Source of the DNA: an uncultured Victivallales bacterium
Lineage (GTDB): Bacteria > Verrucomicrobiota > Lentisphaeria > Victivallales > UBA1829
DNA: 64,000 nt
Direction: 5' to 3'
Assembly (NCBI GenBank): GCA_944390795.1
Contig: CALXRI010000005.1
Span: forward strand, 20,842 to 84,841
A model generated the notes under the pieces. The model saw nothing but the letters and a program-made list of their open reading frames with translations. It made no database searches and was not told the origin of the DNA. Each line of letters begins with the position of its first letter. Within the stretch, counting starts at the first letter, position 1. Below, piece by piece: positions 1 to 8,725 of the stretch. The translations under genes were made by a program, and so were the position numbers.

Positions 1-19
1 TCCGGAAAAGGATTCTCTC

Positions 20-1213
20 ATGAAACAAGGAGCGCTGTATCTCAGGAAAGGCCGCGAAAAATCCCTGCTGCGGCGTCATCCGTGGATTTTCTCCGGCGCC
101 GTGGAACGTGTCGAAGGCATTCCGGAACGCGGGGCGACCGTCGCAATTCATGCATCCGACGGACGTTTTCTCGCATGCGGCGCTTATTCCCCGGACTCCC
201 AGCTCCGCGCCCGCGTCTGGAGTTTCGATCCCGCGGAACAGATCAATGCGGATTTTTTTGCCCGGCGCATTGCCCGCGCGCTTGCATACCGCGCCTTTCT
301 CGGATATGACGCGCCTCAAGGTGCATGCCGCCTGCTCGCCGCCGAGGCGGACGGTCTTCCCGGAGTGACCGCCGACCGTTACGGAGACTGGATTGTCGTC
401 CAGATCTCCAGCGCGGGAGCCGAACGCTTCAAGCATGTGATTGCCGATGCGCTTCTTGCAAAGACAAACTGCCGGGGCGTCTACGAGCGTTCCGATCTTG
501 CCGCGCGGAAAAAGGAGGGACTTGCCGAATGCGCCGGCCTTCTTGCCGGAGAGATGCCGCCGGAATCGCTTTCCATCGTTGAAAACGGCCTTCGTTTCCG
601 GGTCGACGTCTTCCGCGGACACAAGACCGGTTTCTATCTCGACCAGAAGGAGAACCGGTGCGCGGTCGCTTCGCTTTCCGCGGGACGGCGCGTTCTGAAC
701 TGTTTTGCCTATACCGGAACCTTCGGCGTCTGCGCGCTGAAAGGAGGGGCCGTCCACGTGACAAATGTGGATTCCTCGCGTCCCGCCCTGGAGTGCGCGG
801 AGGAGAATTTCCGCGTCAACAGCCTCCCCGCATCCGCGTATGAGAATGTCGAAGCGGATGTCTTCGCCTATCTGCGGCACTGCCGCGAATCCGGCAGGAC
901 CTTTGACATGGTGATTCTGGATCCGCCGAAATTCATCGACTCGAAAAACGCTCTGATGCGCGGCTGCCGCGCCTACAAGGACATCGCCCTGCTGGGCTTT
1001 CAGATTCTGAATCCCGGAGGGCTTCTCGTCAATTTCTCCTGTTCAGGACTGATGGAACGCCCGCTGTTTCAGAAGATCACCGCCGACGCCGCGCTCGACG
1101 CGGGGCGCGAGGCGCGGATCCTGCGCGAGCTCTCCCAGGCGCCCGACCACCCTGTTCCGCTTGCCTTTCCCGAGGCGCTCTACCTCAAGGGCATTGTGAG
1201 CATCGTCCGGTAA
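20..1213 (+). CDS. Class I SAM-dependent rRNA methyltransferase, RlmI family
   Basis: This protein probably methylates a cytosine C5 in 23S rRNA using S-adenosylmethionine in the cytoplasm. The first 75 or so residues look like the PUA RNA-binding domain of the RlmI family (LRKGRE...RHPWIFSGA). The C-terminal half is a Rossmann methyltransferase with the SAM loop NCFAYTGTFG near residue 225 and a DPPKF motif near residue 300, followed by the catalytic-type segment NFSCSG. Its 397 aa are normal for the family. The ATG has an AAAGGA ribosome site seven bases upstream. It converges on the U32 gene with only 7 bp between stops. The exact target base cannot be told from sequence. Confidence 0.9.
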   Translation: MKQGALYLRKGREKSLLRRHPWIFSGAVERVEGIPERGATVAIHASDGRFLACGAYSPDSQLRARVWSFDPAEQINADFFARRIARALAYRAFLGYDAPQGACRLLAAEADGLPGVTADRYGDWIVVQISSAGAERFKHVIADALLAKTNCRGVYERSDLAARKKEGLAECAGLLAGEMPPESLSIVENGLRFRVDVFRGHKTGFYLDQKENRCAVASLSAGRRVLNCFAYTGTFGVCALKGGAVHVTNVDSSRPALECAEENFRVNSLPASAYENVEADVFAYLRHCRESGRTFDMVILDPPKFIDSKNALMRGCRAYKDIALLGFQILNPGGLLVNFSCSGLMERPLFQKITADAALDAGREARILRELSQAPDHPVPLAFPEALYLKGIVSIVR

Positions 1214-1220
1214 ACGGGCG

Positions 1221-3428
1221 TCATGCAAGCGCAATGTCGAAATTGAAACGCGCCGTATCGCGCTCATGTTCTTCCGCCGCGCGCAGGTCATGAAAACAGG
1301 CGTCCGCCTCCTCCAGTCCCGGCAGGTTCAGGACCTTTTCCGGCAGGACCTGCGTCAGAATGCCGTGTTTCTCCACCAGAAACGCATCGCCTTTCGCGTC
1401 AAGCATTCTGCCGTGCACAGGCAGCGCGGCCCGCGTCGAAAGCAGAACCGGACGGCCGTAACGATAAAGCTCAAACGGCAGGACCGACTTCCGGGCGAGC
1501 GCGGCAAGCTCGGTTTTCCCGAGTTCCAGACACCCCTGGACAAGCGATACGCCGCGCTGCGCCAGCTCCGCAACTGTCATCGAGTTGCAGACCGGAAGCG
1601 GCATGCAGGTCTTGAGCGTCAGTTCCGGATACTCCCGGAGGAGAGCAAAATGTCCCGGCGAGGTGATCCGGATCGTCCGTCCCCCCTTCCCCGTATAACG
1701 GCGGACCGCCGTTTTCACTTCCTCCAGCATGCTTTCCGGAATGTAAAACGGAAGAAGCAGTTCCTCATGCGGCGCGGGGTCATCGGCAATTTCCCGCGCA
1801 ATGACGCACCTTGCGGCAATCTTCGGATGCTTTCCCCGCGGAAGAAGAACCGTGTCGGGCACCCTCTCCCGGAGCTCCGGATGCACCAGTGCGGCATGAT
1901 CGGCCCGGAAGCGCATCAGCCCGGCCCGGCAATCCTCCGTGCTCCGCACCGGATCAAGAAGCGGCAGAAGCGCGGCGGCGCAGTCCTTCCGCAGCCGCCG
2001 GAGAACACTGGACGGAAGAAACGGATTCCCGGACACCGAAACACGAACACGTCCCGCTTCAAAACGCCCGTCGCGCAGTTTGGAAAACTCTTCCGCCACA
2101 TGCGCCGGGTCAAGCGGCTGTTTTTCCGCCTCGGAGAGAGCAAGCGCCTGTTCATAAGCCCGTCCCTGGATTTCCACGCGGCAGAGCGTCCGCGAAAGTT
2201 TCACATCCATGTTCAGAAGCGGCAGCCGGAGCGGAAGCTGTGCAATGCGCGCGGAATAATCCGGCGTGCGCTCGCCGATCTTGTAAACGAGTCCGCCGCG
2301 CGGAATCTCCTTGTCCGCATGAACGAAAACCTCCTCGCCTTTCCCCGCACAGGAAACGCTTTTCCCGCGGAGCGTCATTTTCGTGACGCGGAAGGCAGGC
2401 CCCTCGTCCCCGCTCGGCGGCTGAACCCGGATCATGTCGCCGAGAAACACATTGCGGGCTGCGCTCATCGTAAATCCGTTCGGAGACGTGGAAACCACTT
2501 TTGCGCAGAGAAGACCCGAGACGCCCATCGCGTCGTGTTTGATGAGATTCGCGGCGGACTCTTTCGTATAGTAGCCGTTGGACCATTTGCGCCCGTAAGT
2601 CCGGGCGAGAAAGGTTTTCGCTTCGGGAAGTTTCGCACGGAACGCCTCTTCGGACTCGAGACATGCGTCCATCAGCATCCGGTAGGCGGTTACGACGTTC
2701 GTGACATAATCGGCGCGGCGGAGACGCCCTTCGATTTTAAAGGATGCAACCCCCGTCTTCATCAGGCGCGGAATCAGTTCGGGCGTGGCAAGATCCTGTG
2801 CGGAAAGAAAGAAGCCGTTGCCTTCGGAGGAGCGATGGCGTCTTCTGCACGGCTGCTTGCATTTGCCCCGGTTTCCGCTCCAGCCGCCGAGCCAGGAGGA
2901 GAGAAGGCATGTGCCGGAAATGCAGCAGCAGAGCGCGCCGTGAATGAAAATTTCCAGTTCGACGGGCGGCTTTGAACGCATGATTGCTTCCAGTTCGGCA
3001 AGCGTTGTCTGACGCTCCAGAATGACGCGTGAAAGTCCGAGTTCCTTGGCAACGGCGAGTCCTGCGGAATTGTGCAGTCCCATCTGGGTCGAGCCGTGCA
3101 GCACGAGCTTCGGAAAATATTCGCGCGCAATCCGGACGACGCCGAGATCCTGCACGATGACCGCATCCGGACGCAGCTCCTCCAGACGCGCAAGCTCCTG
3201 CGCCGCCTCGTCAAGTTCGTCCTCCTTGACAAGCGTGTTGAAGGTGACATAGACGCGCCGGGAAAGTTTGCGCGCATACGCGATCAGGCGCGACATCTCG
3301 TCGAATGAAAAATTTTCCGTCCGTTCGCGCGCATTGAAGCGTTTCAATCCGCAGTAGACGGCGTCCGCCCCCGCGTCAAACGCGGCGAGCGCGCATTCCA
3401 GATTTCCCGCCGGTGCCAGCAGTTCCAT
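1221..3428 (-). CDS. U32 family peptidase / RlhA-like tRNA-rRNA modification protein
   Basis: U32 proteins such as RlhA and TrhP act in hydroxylation of 23S rRNA or tRNA, and some members have been called collagenases. The N-terminus ELLAPAGNLECALAAFDAGADAVY is the classic U32 start. The Cys-rich signature CCCISGTC...GGWSGNRGKCKQPCR lies near residues 165-195. The 735 aa include a long C-terminal extension like the DUF3656 part of long RlhA-type members. The gene stands alone, with a 226-bp gap upstream. An AAGGA ribosome site lies about 10 bases before the ATG. RNA modification is a better guess than proteolysis. Confidence 0.85.
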   Translation of the reverse strand: MELLAPAGNLECALAAFDAGADAVYCGLKRFNARERTENFSFDEMSRLIAYARKLSRRVYVTFNTLVKEDELDEAAQELARLEELRPDAVIVQDLGVVRIAREYFPKLVLHGSTQMGLHNSAGLAVAKELGLSRVILERQTTLAELEAIMRSKPPVELEIFIHGALCCCISGTCLLSSWLGGWSGNRGKCKQPCRRRHRSSEGNGFFLSAQDLATPELIPRLMKTGVASFKIEGRLRRADYVTNVVTAYRMLMDACLESEEAFRAKLPEAKTFLARTYGRKWSNGYYTKESAANLIKHDAMGVSGLLCAKVVSTSPNGFTMSAARNVFLGDMIRVQPPSGDEGPAFRVTKMTLRGKSVSCAGKGEEVFVHADKEIPRGGLVYKIGERTPDYSARIAQLPLRLPLLNMDVKLSRTLCRVEIQGRAYEQALALSEAEKQPLDPAHVAEEFSKLRDGRFEAGRVRVSVSGNPFLPSSVLRRLRKDCAAALLPLLDPVRSTEDCRAGLMRFRADHAALVHPELRERVPDTVLLPRGKHPKIAARCVIAREIADDPAPHEELLLPFYIPESMLEEVKTAVRRYTGKGGRTIRITSPGHFALLREYPELTLKTCMPLPVCNSMTVAELAQRGVSLVQGCLELGKTELAALARKSVLPFELYRYGRPVLLSTRAALPVHGRMLDAKGDAFLVEKHGILTQVLPEKVLNLPGLEEADACFHDLRAAEEHERDTARFNFDIALA

Positions 3429-3612
3429 TGCCGCGATCCTTTCCTCAAAAACATCCGCCTGCCGGATAATATACTTTGCAGGAAGCCCGCTTTCAATCCG
3501 GAGGAAAATAAAAGAAAGAGATCTGCGGGAAGCCGGACATCGGGAAAGGGCGCGTCACAGAACGGAGGGAATATTTCCATTCCTTTCCTTTGCATCCCCT
3601 GTCCTTTTCCGG

Positions 3613-3642
3613 CCGGAGTGCGGAGACACTCCCGCACTCCGG
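3613..3642 (-). terminator. Hairpin after the 59-aa gene
   Basis: A perfect 11-bp stem (3613-3623 with 3632-3642, 8-nt loop) lies just beyond the stop of the 59-aa gene. There is no clear U-tract on the minus strand, so it may be a Rho-assisted end or a 3' stabilising hairpin. Confidence 0.45.
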
Positions 3643-3654
3643 AAACATCCGCCG

Positions 3655-3834
3655 TCAGTTTGCATCCGGACGGGTCTTTTCGGACTTCCCGAGTTCAAAC
3701 CGTTCGTTCATTCCGTCGATGAAGTCCCGCTTGTAGTGATCCAGATAGCACTGCAGGCCGGAAAGAAATCCGGCGTAGCGCTCCCGGATTTCCTCAGGCC
3801 GCGGCGGATTCTGAATGGTGAATTCTTTTTCCAT
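3655..3834 (-). CDS. Small hypothetical protein, 59 aa
   Basis: I do not recognise this protein. It starts MEKEFTIQNPPRPEEIRERY and ends GKSEKTRPDAN. It is charged and probably helical, with no signal peptide or membrane segment. The start is well supported by a perfect AGGAGG ribosome site spaced seven bases from the ATG, much stronger than those of most neighbours. It follows the FAD oxidoreductase by 102 bp on the same strand and is closed by a hairpin, so it may be the third gene of the iclR-type operon. It falls below common length cut-offs and could be missed by automatic annotation. Confidence 0.6.
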   Translation of the reverse strand: MEKEFTIQNPPRPEEIRERYAGFLSGLQCYLDHYKRDFIDGMNERFELGKSEKTRPDAN

Positions 3835-3936
3835 GGGATGACCTCCTTTCGGAACTCTGCAAGGTTCACGCCGGTATGGACACGCACCTTTTCAAAAAGT
3901 TCGAAAGAACGGCTCCCGCTCCTGAAAAACACCGCT

Positions 3937-5193
3937 TCAGATCCCGGCATCCCTCCGGTGAATGGGGAATCCGAGCTCCCGGAGACGGTCCTGCACCTGA
4001 TGCACATCCAGTTCCCACACCTCTTTTCCCGCGTCGACGGCCATGGACGCCGCAAGTCCGGCGACCTGTCCCGTCATGGCCGCGCTCGGAATCACCCGGG
4101 TGATCTCCCAGGCATCGCCCTGCGCGGCGGTGCAGCGTCCGGCCGCAATGACGCCGCCGATCTTCTCCTTGGGGTACAGCGTCCGGAAGGGAACCTCCCA
4201 GACATACTCCGGACCGGCCTTGCGCCAGTCCGCCAGAAGCCCGACGGAATCCTCGAAGTATTTCGCATTCTCGCCGGACTGCAGCACATATTCGCCTTCC
4301 ACGCAGTAGATCTTGCGGAACTGCGGCATCAGCGGCAGCTTGAGGGGATAGAGTTCCTTGCGCCCGTATTTCCCCTGTTCATATTTCGTTTTGCAGAGTT
4401 CCAGAAAAATCCTGTGGCTCTCCCGGACAAAGCGCGACACGGATTTTCCCGTCATGCCGCGATAGGTGATGAGATCATGATACTCCGCTTCGGAATGCTT
4501 CCCGTACATGCGCTCCAGCAGTTCCGGAGACGCCGTGAGATGCGTTTCCTGATCCAGGGAACTGGTCGTCACGGCGCTGAGAGTGATCCTGTCTCCGAAA
4601 TCGCCGCCAGCCGCATCCGCCTGATACTGGATTGCCCACATGGTCAGGTAATTGTCCGCGCTCAGGCACGGAATTCCTGCCCGGCGGAATACAACCGCAG
4701 TTCCGCTGGCATCCACTGCGGATTTCACGGCAATCCGCCCGCGCCCGCTTTCGTTTTCCACAATCAGCGCGCTCACACGCCTGCCGGACAGCTCAACGCC
4801 GCAGACCAGCGTATCATACCAGATATCCACATTTTCGCCCAGAAGCAGCTCTTCCAGCGAAAGCATGAAGGAAGCAGGAGAGAAACGGCACATCAGGCGT
4901 CTGCGCTCGGGCGCATTCTTCTCATGCCGCCAGTTCGGAGGGATTTCACCGGGACCATATGACAGGCTGTTCCGCAGCAGCTCCTCGCTGATCCCGCATG
5001 TCACCTGATGCCCGCAGCCGTCGCAGAGCGGAAGATAAATGTAGACAAGCCCGCTTGTAGCGAGTCCCCCGAGCAGAACAGTCTTCTCAATGAGAACTGT
5101 CTTTTTCCCGGACCTTGCTGCCTGAAGGGCGGCAGCCGCTCCGGCAATGCCGCCGCCGACCACAGCCACATCATAATCGACTGTAAAATCCAT
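3937..5193 (-). CDS. FAD-dependent oxidoreductase (FAD_oxidored family)
   Basis: This is a flavoprotein with an N-terminal dinucleotide fold: DYDVAVVGGGIAGAAAA at residues 5-21, then a conserved VLIEKTVLLGGLATSG stretch. A C-terminal FAD segment (GVIAAGRCTAAQGDAWEITR) is also visible. This pattern matches the FAD_oxidored group, common in PVC bacteria and Bacteroidota next to sugar catabolism genes, though the substrate is unknown. The 418 aa have no signal peptide, so it is probably cytoplasmic. It lies 28 bp downstream of an IclR regulator on the same strand, so the two are probably cotranscribed and the regulator may control it. Confidence 0.85.
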   Translation of the reverse strand: MDFTVDYDVAVVGGGIAGAAAALQAARSGKKTVLIEKTVLLGGLATSGLVYIYLPLCDGCGHQVTCGISEELLRNSLSYGPGEIPPNWRHEKNAPERRRLMCRFSPASFMLSLEELLLGENVDIWYDTLVCGVELSGRRVSALIVENESGRGRIAVKSAVDASGTAVVFRRAGIPCLSADNYLTMWAIQYQADAAGGDFGDRITLSAVTTSSLDQETHLTASPELLERMYGKHSEAEYHDLITYRGMTGKSVSRFVRESHRIFLELCKTKYEQGKYGRKELYPLKLPLMPQFRKIYCVEGEYVLQSGENAKYFEDSVGLLADWRKAGPEYVWEVPFRTLYPKEKIGGVIAAGRCTAAQGDAWEITRVIPSAAMTGQVAGLAASMAVDAGKEVWELDVHQVQDRLRELGFPIHRRDAGI

Positions 5194-5221
5194 TGCGAAA
5201 ATCCTTTTTTTCTGAATATTG

Positions 5222-5977
5222 TCATGCCTGAAGGAAAAGCCCGTTCATCGGCGGCTCCTCAAGAACCACCTCGGAGAAGCCTCGCAGCCTTCTGATCAGT
5301 TCCCGCTCACCGCCCTCGGCCAGTGTCAGATTCGGGCAGGCGCATGTCAATGCGCCGGAAAGTCCGCCTTTGCGGAACAGCGGAACGGCGACCCGGCAGA
5401 TATCCGGAGAATCGAACGGCAGACGGGAGAACGACCGTTCCCGGCAGAGCTTCACCGCGTGTTCCAGAGCCTCTTCCGATCCCCATGCGGAAAGACTGCG
5501 CGAATCAAGCGGAAAATTCGTGCGGAGACTCGACGCCTCCTTTTCCGGGAGAAAGGCGAGAAAAACCAGTCCCGCCACAGTCTGATACAAAGGAAGGACA
5601 CTTTTTGCCGTTCGGATCTCACCCATCCATCCACGAGAGCGATTCAGGAAGGCCGTAATCTCGCCGCCGGTGAAGCGGGAATAAGTCAGATCCGCCTCCG
5701 GATAACGGGCAGCCAGCTTCTCCATCAGACCGCGGGCGTGGCGGACCAGTTCCGCGTGCTCTCTCCGAAGGTGCAGCTCCGTCACCAGCGGCCCCAGGAA
5801 CAGAGAATGGTTTTCTCCCCGCCGAATCAGCCCGCTTTTCATCATGGTTCCCGCCAGATTGTAAGCCGTCGTGTAATTCAGTCTGGCAATCCGGGCAATT
5901 TCAGCAAGCCGGATTCCGTCTGGGGAATCCGCTATGATCTTCAGGATCTCAATGCATCTGGAAAAAGACTGAACCAT
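5222..5977 (-). CDS. IclR family transcriptional regulator
   Basis: This is a DNA-binding regulator. The N-terminal winged helix-turn-helix reads SFSRCIEILKIIADSPDGIRLAEIARIARLNYTTAYNLAGTM. The C-terminal part is an IclR-type ligand domain, including LPLYQTVAGLVFLAFLPE. The reading frame stays open 19 codons further upstream from a TTG, but I chose the ATG giving MVQSFSRC because IclR proteins normally begin just before this helix and are about 250 aa long (251 aa here). A promoter with a 17-bp spacer lies about 65 bp upstream. It probably responds to a small aromatic or sugar-acid ligand and controls the flavoprotein after it; the ligand cannot be predicted. Confidence 0.85.
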   Translation of the reverse strand: MVQSFSRCIEILKIIADSPDGIRLAEIARIARLNYTTAYNLAGTMMKSGLIRRGENHSLFLGPLVTELHLRREHAELVRHARGLMEKLAARYPEADLTYSRFTGGEITAFLNRSRGWMGEIRTAKSVLPLYQTVAGLVFLAFLPEKEASSLRTNFPLDSRSLSAWGSEEALEHAVKLCRERSFSRLPFDSPDICRVAVPLFRKGGLSGALTCACPNLTLAEGGERELIRRLRGFSEVVLEEPPMNGLFLQA

Positions 5978-6040
5978 TCCGCCGCCTTGCTTTTGATATA
6001 AAACTTCATCAATAATGCAAATTTTATCTTTCAATAAAAA

Positions 6041-6069
6041 AAGATAGTGTCATCCATGTGAAAAATCAA
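6041..6069 (-). promoter_or_regulatory. Promoter of the IclR operon
   Basis: On the minus strand TTGATT (-35) and TATCTT (-10) are separated by exactly 17 bp. The expected start is near 6034, leaving a leader of about 57 nt before the chosen ATG. Confidence 0.6.
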
Positions 6070-6217
6070 GTTCCGGAATAAAAAATCATCTTCTTTTTTT
6101 CTGTTGCGCCCATGGCGATTCCCGTGAAAATGATGCGGAAAATGCGATTTTCCCTTTTCCCTTCGGCGGAACAGAGTTATATTACACTGGAACATATTCC
6201 CGGGAAAGGACAATCTC

Positions 6218-6832
6218 ATGAAAAAAGCGTTTGCCACTGTCGTCGTCGGAGCATTTGAAGTGAACTGCTATCTGGTGCCGTCACCGGATCAGAAGATCCT
6301 CTACATCATTGACCCCGGCGGCGATGCGCAGGATATCCTTGCGGAAGCTTCCGCCTTCCGCTTTGAGAAGGCGGTGATTCTTCTGACGCATTGTCATGCG
6401 GACCACATCGGGGCCGCGGGAGAAATCGCCGCGCGTCTGCACATCACGGAACTCTACATTGACCCGGCTGACAGCGCGATGTACGCCAGCCCGGCAAATT
6501 GTTTCCCCCCGTTTCTGCCTGCCGCGGAAAACCTGCCGGTTCCTTCGAAATGGCCTCCGCGGACTTCCGACTTCAAGATTCTCCATACCCCGGGACATAC
6601 GCCGGGCGGAGTCTGTTACCACTTCCCGGAATACAACGCACTGTTTACCGGAGACACGCTGTTCCGCGCCTCCGTCGGACGCACGGATCTTCCGGGCGGC
6701 GATTCCGCACTTCTGCTTGCGTCCATCTCCAACGAACTGATGGCGCTTCCGGACTCCCTGGAAATTTATCCCGGACACGGAGCGCCGAGCACGATCGGAT
6801 TTGAAAGGCGGAACAATCCGTATCTCTGCTGA
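6218..6832 (+). CDS. MBL-fold metallo-hydrolase, glyoxalase II-like (YcbL type)
   Basis: This is a small metallo-beta-lactamase-fold hydrolase that probably cleaves a thioester or similar metabolite in the cytoplasm with two metal ions. The metal motif THCHADHIG is near residues 56-64. Later ligands are in HTPGGV, FTGDTLF and YPGHG. The ending (ERRNNPYL) and 204-aa length match YcbL-type hydrolases. The ribosome site AAAGGA is seven bases from the ATG. A TATATT -10 element lies at 6178-6183, but I see no convincing -35. The substrate is unknown. Confidence 0.88.
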   Translation: MKKAFATVVVGAFEVNCYLVPSPDQKILYIIDPGGDAQDILAEASAFRFEKAVILLTHCHADHIGAAGEIAARLHITELYIDPADSAMYASPANCFPPFLPAAENLPVPSKWPPRTSDFKILHTPGHTPGGVCYHFPEYNALFTGDTLFRASVGRTDLPGGDSALLLASISNELMALPDSLEIYPGHGAPSTIGFERRNNPYLC

Positions 6833-6900
6833 TCCGGGCCGCCTGCCGGGACAAAACGCAAACGGATTGCCGCCCCTCTCCGCACAAAGCCGCGGAAAAA

Positions 6901-6939
6901 CAGAATTTCCGGAGCCGGAACGGAACTCCGGAAATTCTG
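6901..6939 (+). terminator. 14-bp hairpin downstream of the MBL hydrolase
   Basis: A perfect 14-bp stem (6901-6914 with 6926-6939, 11-nt loop) lies 68 bp after the MBL stop. No U-tract follows on the plus strand. Five As precede it, so on the minus strand it resembles an intrinsic terminator. Confidence 0.5.
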
Positions 6940-6980
6940 CCTCGAATGAACTATCATGGTGCAGAGTTAACGGCGGTTCG

Positions 6981-7079
6981 GGAATCCCGCCTCCGACAGC
7001 CAGCTTGCGCAGCTGGACCGCGGCAGGACCGAGAGGCCTGCACGAAGCGGTTTTTCCGATGCGGGCATCGCACGATTCT
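6981..7079 (+). repeat. Multi-hairpin repeat, copy R1 (diverged)
   Basis: This copy shares the CCAGCT-TGCGC-AGCTGG hairpin (7000-7016) and the GGACCGCGGCAGG core with copies R2 and R5. The first and third stems have decayed. A CGATGC/GCATCG hairpin at 7057-7070 follows, then a T-rich tail. It sits in a 477-bp gap with no gene. Between R1 and R2 lies another palindrome, TACCGCG...CGCGGTA (7100-7124). Confidence 0.7.
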
Positions 7080-7128
7080 CCTGATTTTTTTTAATAAATT
7101 ACCGCGATGCAAGCATGCGCGGTATTAG

Positions 7129-7220
7129 GGATTTCGCCTCCGGCGACCAGCTTGCGCAGCTGGACCGCGGCAGGACTGAGAGTCCTGCACGAAGCAATTT
7201 TTGGCGATGCAGTGCATCGC
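7129..7220 (+). repeat. Multi-hairpin repeat, copy R2
   Basis: Four consecutive perfect hairpins: CGCC-TCC-GGCG (7135-7145), CCAGCT/AGCTGG (7147-7163), an 8-bp stem with a GAG loop (7170-7188), and GCGATGC-AGT-GCATCGC (7204-7220). T-rich sequence follows. The first three hairpins are almost identical to copy R5 some 48 kb away. Confidence 0.8.
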
Positions 7221-7290
7221 GGTATTAACCTAAATTTTTTTGAATAAAAACCGTTTTTTCCCGGAAGCAGGGATTGCATTCCGGCTTTTC

Positions 7291-7309
7291 GGTATTACTT
7301 TATAATACC
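7291..7309. promoter_or_regulatory. Palindrome abutting a start codon (possible operator)
   Basis: GGTATTA and TAATACC form a perfect 7-bp inverted repeat around CTTTA and end one base before the ATG at 7310. The element contains TATAAT, but it is too close to the ATG to act as its -10. A repressor site or translation-blocking hairpin is possible; this is inference. Confidence 0.4.
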
Positions 7310-7621
7310 ATGAAGCAAAAACGTCTGACAACATCTTTCTGCACCCTCTTCGGGACGGTTCTGCTGCTGGCCTTCAGCGGAGTCTGGCATCCGCTGCTTC
7401 ACCACGCATGCGGCCATCATGACACACAGGAACTCTCCCGGACGGAACAGACGCGCCCCCTGTGCGTCGTCTGTACAGGCCTGCTGCAATCCGACGAGAT
7501 GCCGCCGCTTCATTTTTCACTGCCGCACGACCTGCCTCCCGGAAGAATCGAGCTTCCGGAACAATGCACAACGCCGGCACTGCCCGGAGAACATGCGCCG
7601 CGCGCACCGCCCGTCTGCTGA
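7310..7621 (+). CDS. Small His/Cys-rich exported or membrane protein
   Basis: I do not recognise the family with certainty. The 103-aa protein starts MKQKRL, then has one hydrophobic segment (residues 9-25) that could be a signal anchor. A metal-site-like cluster HPLLHHACGHHD follows, then a Cys pair in PLCVVCTG. The layout resembles small periplasmic metal-related proteins, but I cannot assign one. Upstream in-frame codons start only at a TTG, so the ATG is preferred. It is 115 bp from a prepilin-type gene that also has a His-rich stretch, suggesting a shared metal-related role (inference). Confidence 0.6.
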   Translation: MKQKRLTTSFCTLFGTVLLLAFSGVWHPLLHHACGHHDTQELSRTEQTRPLCVVCTGLLQSDEMPPLHFSLPHDLPPGRIELPEQCTTPALPGEHAPRAPPVC

Positions 7622-7736
7622 AAACGGAACGGAAACCGCCGGAAACGGCACTGTTTCTTCCGCATTTTTTCCATCCTGAAATTCCGGGATGGAAAAGTCC
7701 GCACTCTTTCCATCGTTTTTTCCAGAAAGCATTTTC

Positions 7737-8630
7737 ATGAACGCTGTTTTTTGTCATCTCCAGAAAGATTCCGCCTGCCCTCCGGGGTTGCAGGATTTTT
7801 TTCTCCAGGCACAGATCCCCGCTTGTACGAAAACAAGTTTCTCTTGCAGAAGAGCATCCCGGAAACCGGACAGGAATCCGCTTCCGCGGAGGCGACACGC
7901 CGGACACCCCATCCGGAACGGGATACCATTCACACTGATCGAACTCCTTATCGTGATTGCGATCATCGCGATTCTGGCGGGAATACTTCTTCCGGCCTTG
8001 AACCGGGCAAGGGACAAGGCGCATGCAGTCGCCTGCCTGAACAACCACAAGCAAACGGCTATTGCGCTCAATTTCTATGCGGACGACCACAATGGCGTGT
8101 TTCCCCAGATCCACACGGGATCGTTCGCGGAGGAATCCGCCGCGGAAACCCATTCGCACGAAGATGAGACATCCGGTCATTCCCATGACGAACAGCAATG
8201 GTATACGCCGCTGATCCTGAATTACAACTACAAAACGATCTACCTGAAATGCAAGGCGGATCCCGCTTTTCAGGAAGGATACCGCCATGAGGAACACATG
8301 CACGATGCGGTTCAGAGCTATCTGATCAACGCCATGTTCACATTCGGACACAAACGCGACACCCTGAAACAGAGTTCATTTTACATTCTGCTTTCCGAAC
8401 GCGGGGAGGATGCGGAGGGAAACGCCTATGAGCATCAGTGCTACCACAGCATGCGCGCCGTTTCGGAATGGGAGGACCATCTTGCCGGAACAAGACACGT
8501 CAGCAACTCGAACTATCTGTTCGCCGACGGACATGCCGCTGCGCATTCCTTTCAGGAAACGGTCGGAGACCGGACGGAACAGCAGAACCGGCATTTTGTC
8601 CGGGAATGGTGCGCGAATTATCTGCCCTGA
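7737..8630 (+). CDS. Prepilin-type N-terminal domain protein (pseudopilin-like)
   Basis: The protein carries the prepilin cleavage and methylation segment [18 protein letters not shown], then [23 protein letters not shown]. It ends in the FADGHAA signature found on the many pseudopilin-like proteins of Lentisphaerota and Planctomycetota. It would be processed by a prepilin peptidase and displayed outside the inner membrane. The leader is unusually long and basic, and the residue before the cleavage-site Phe is Pro, not the usual Gly. A His-rich stretch, [16 protein letters not shown], lies in the middle. The start is uncertain: the ATG at 7737 was chosen, and an in-frame ATG at 7689 also exists. 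Confidence 0.8.
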   Translation: MNAVFCHLQKDSACPPGLQDFFLQAQIPACTKTSFSCRRASRKPDRNPLPRRRHAGHPIRNGIPFTLIELLIVIAIIAILAGILLPALNRARDKAHAVACLNNHKQTAIALNFYADDHNGVFPQIHTGSFAEESAAETHSHEDETSGHSHDEQQWYTPLILNYNYKTIYLKCKADPAFQEGYRHEEHMHDAVQSYLINAMFTFGHKRDTLKQSSFYILLSERGEDAEGNAYEHQCYHSMRAVSEWEDHLAGTRHVSNSNYLFADGHAAAHSFQETVGDRTEQQNRHFVREWCANYLP

Positions 8631-8693
8631 CCGGGAGAAGCGCAGAAAATGCGTTGTCCGCAGCGCCGGGGGAGAGCCTTGCGGTCCGTTCAT

Positions 8694-8725
8694 GAATTCC
8701 TGCCGGAAATTTCCGTCAGGAATTC
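8694..8725. terminator. Convergent-gene hairpin
   Basis: GAATTCCTG (8694-8702) pairs with CAGGAATTC (8717-8725), and a GGAAATTTCC palindrome extends the stem. It lies between convergent genes and overlaps the MFS stop codon. No U-tract is present on either strand. Confidence 0.4.

Noticed and set aside
1266..2975. A 569-codon open frame on the plus strand
   Set aside because: It mirrors the U32 protein gene, which has full family signatures. High G+C at third positions opens long antisense frames.
7298..7309. TATAAT as the -10 box of the His-rich protein gene
   Set aside because: Its last base is only three bases from the ATG, so a start site would fall inside the coding sequence. A palindrome role is more likely.
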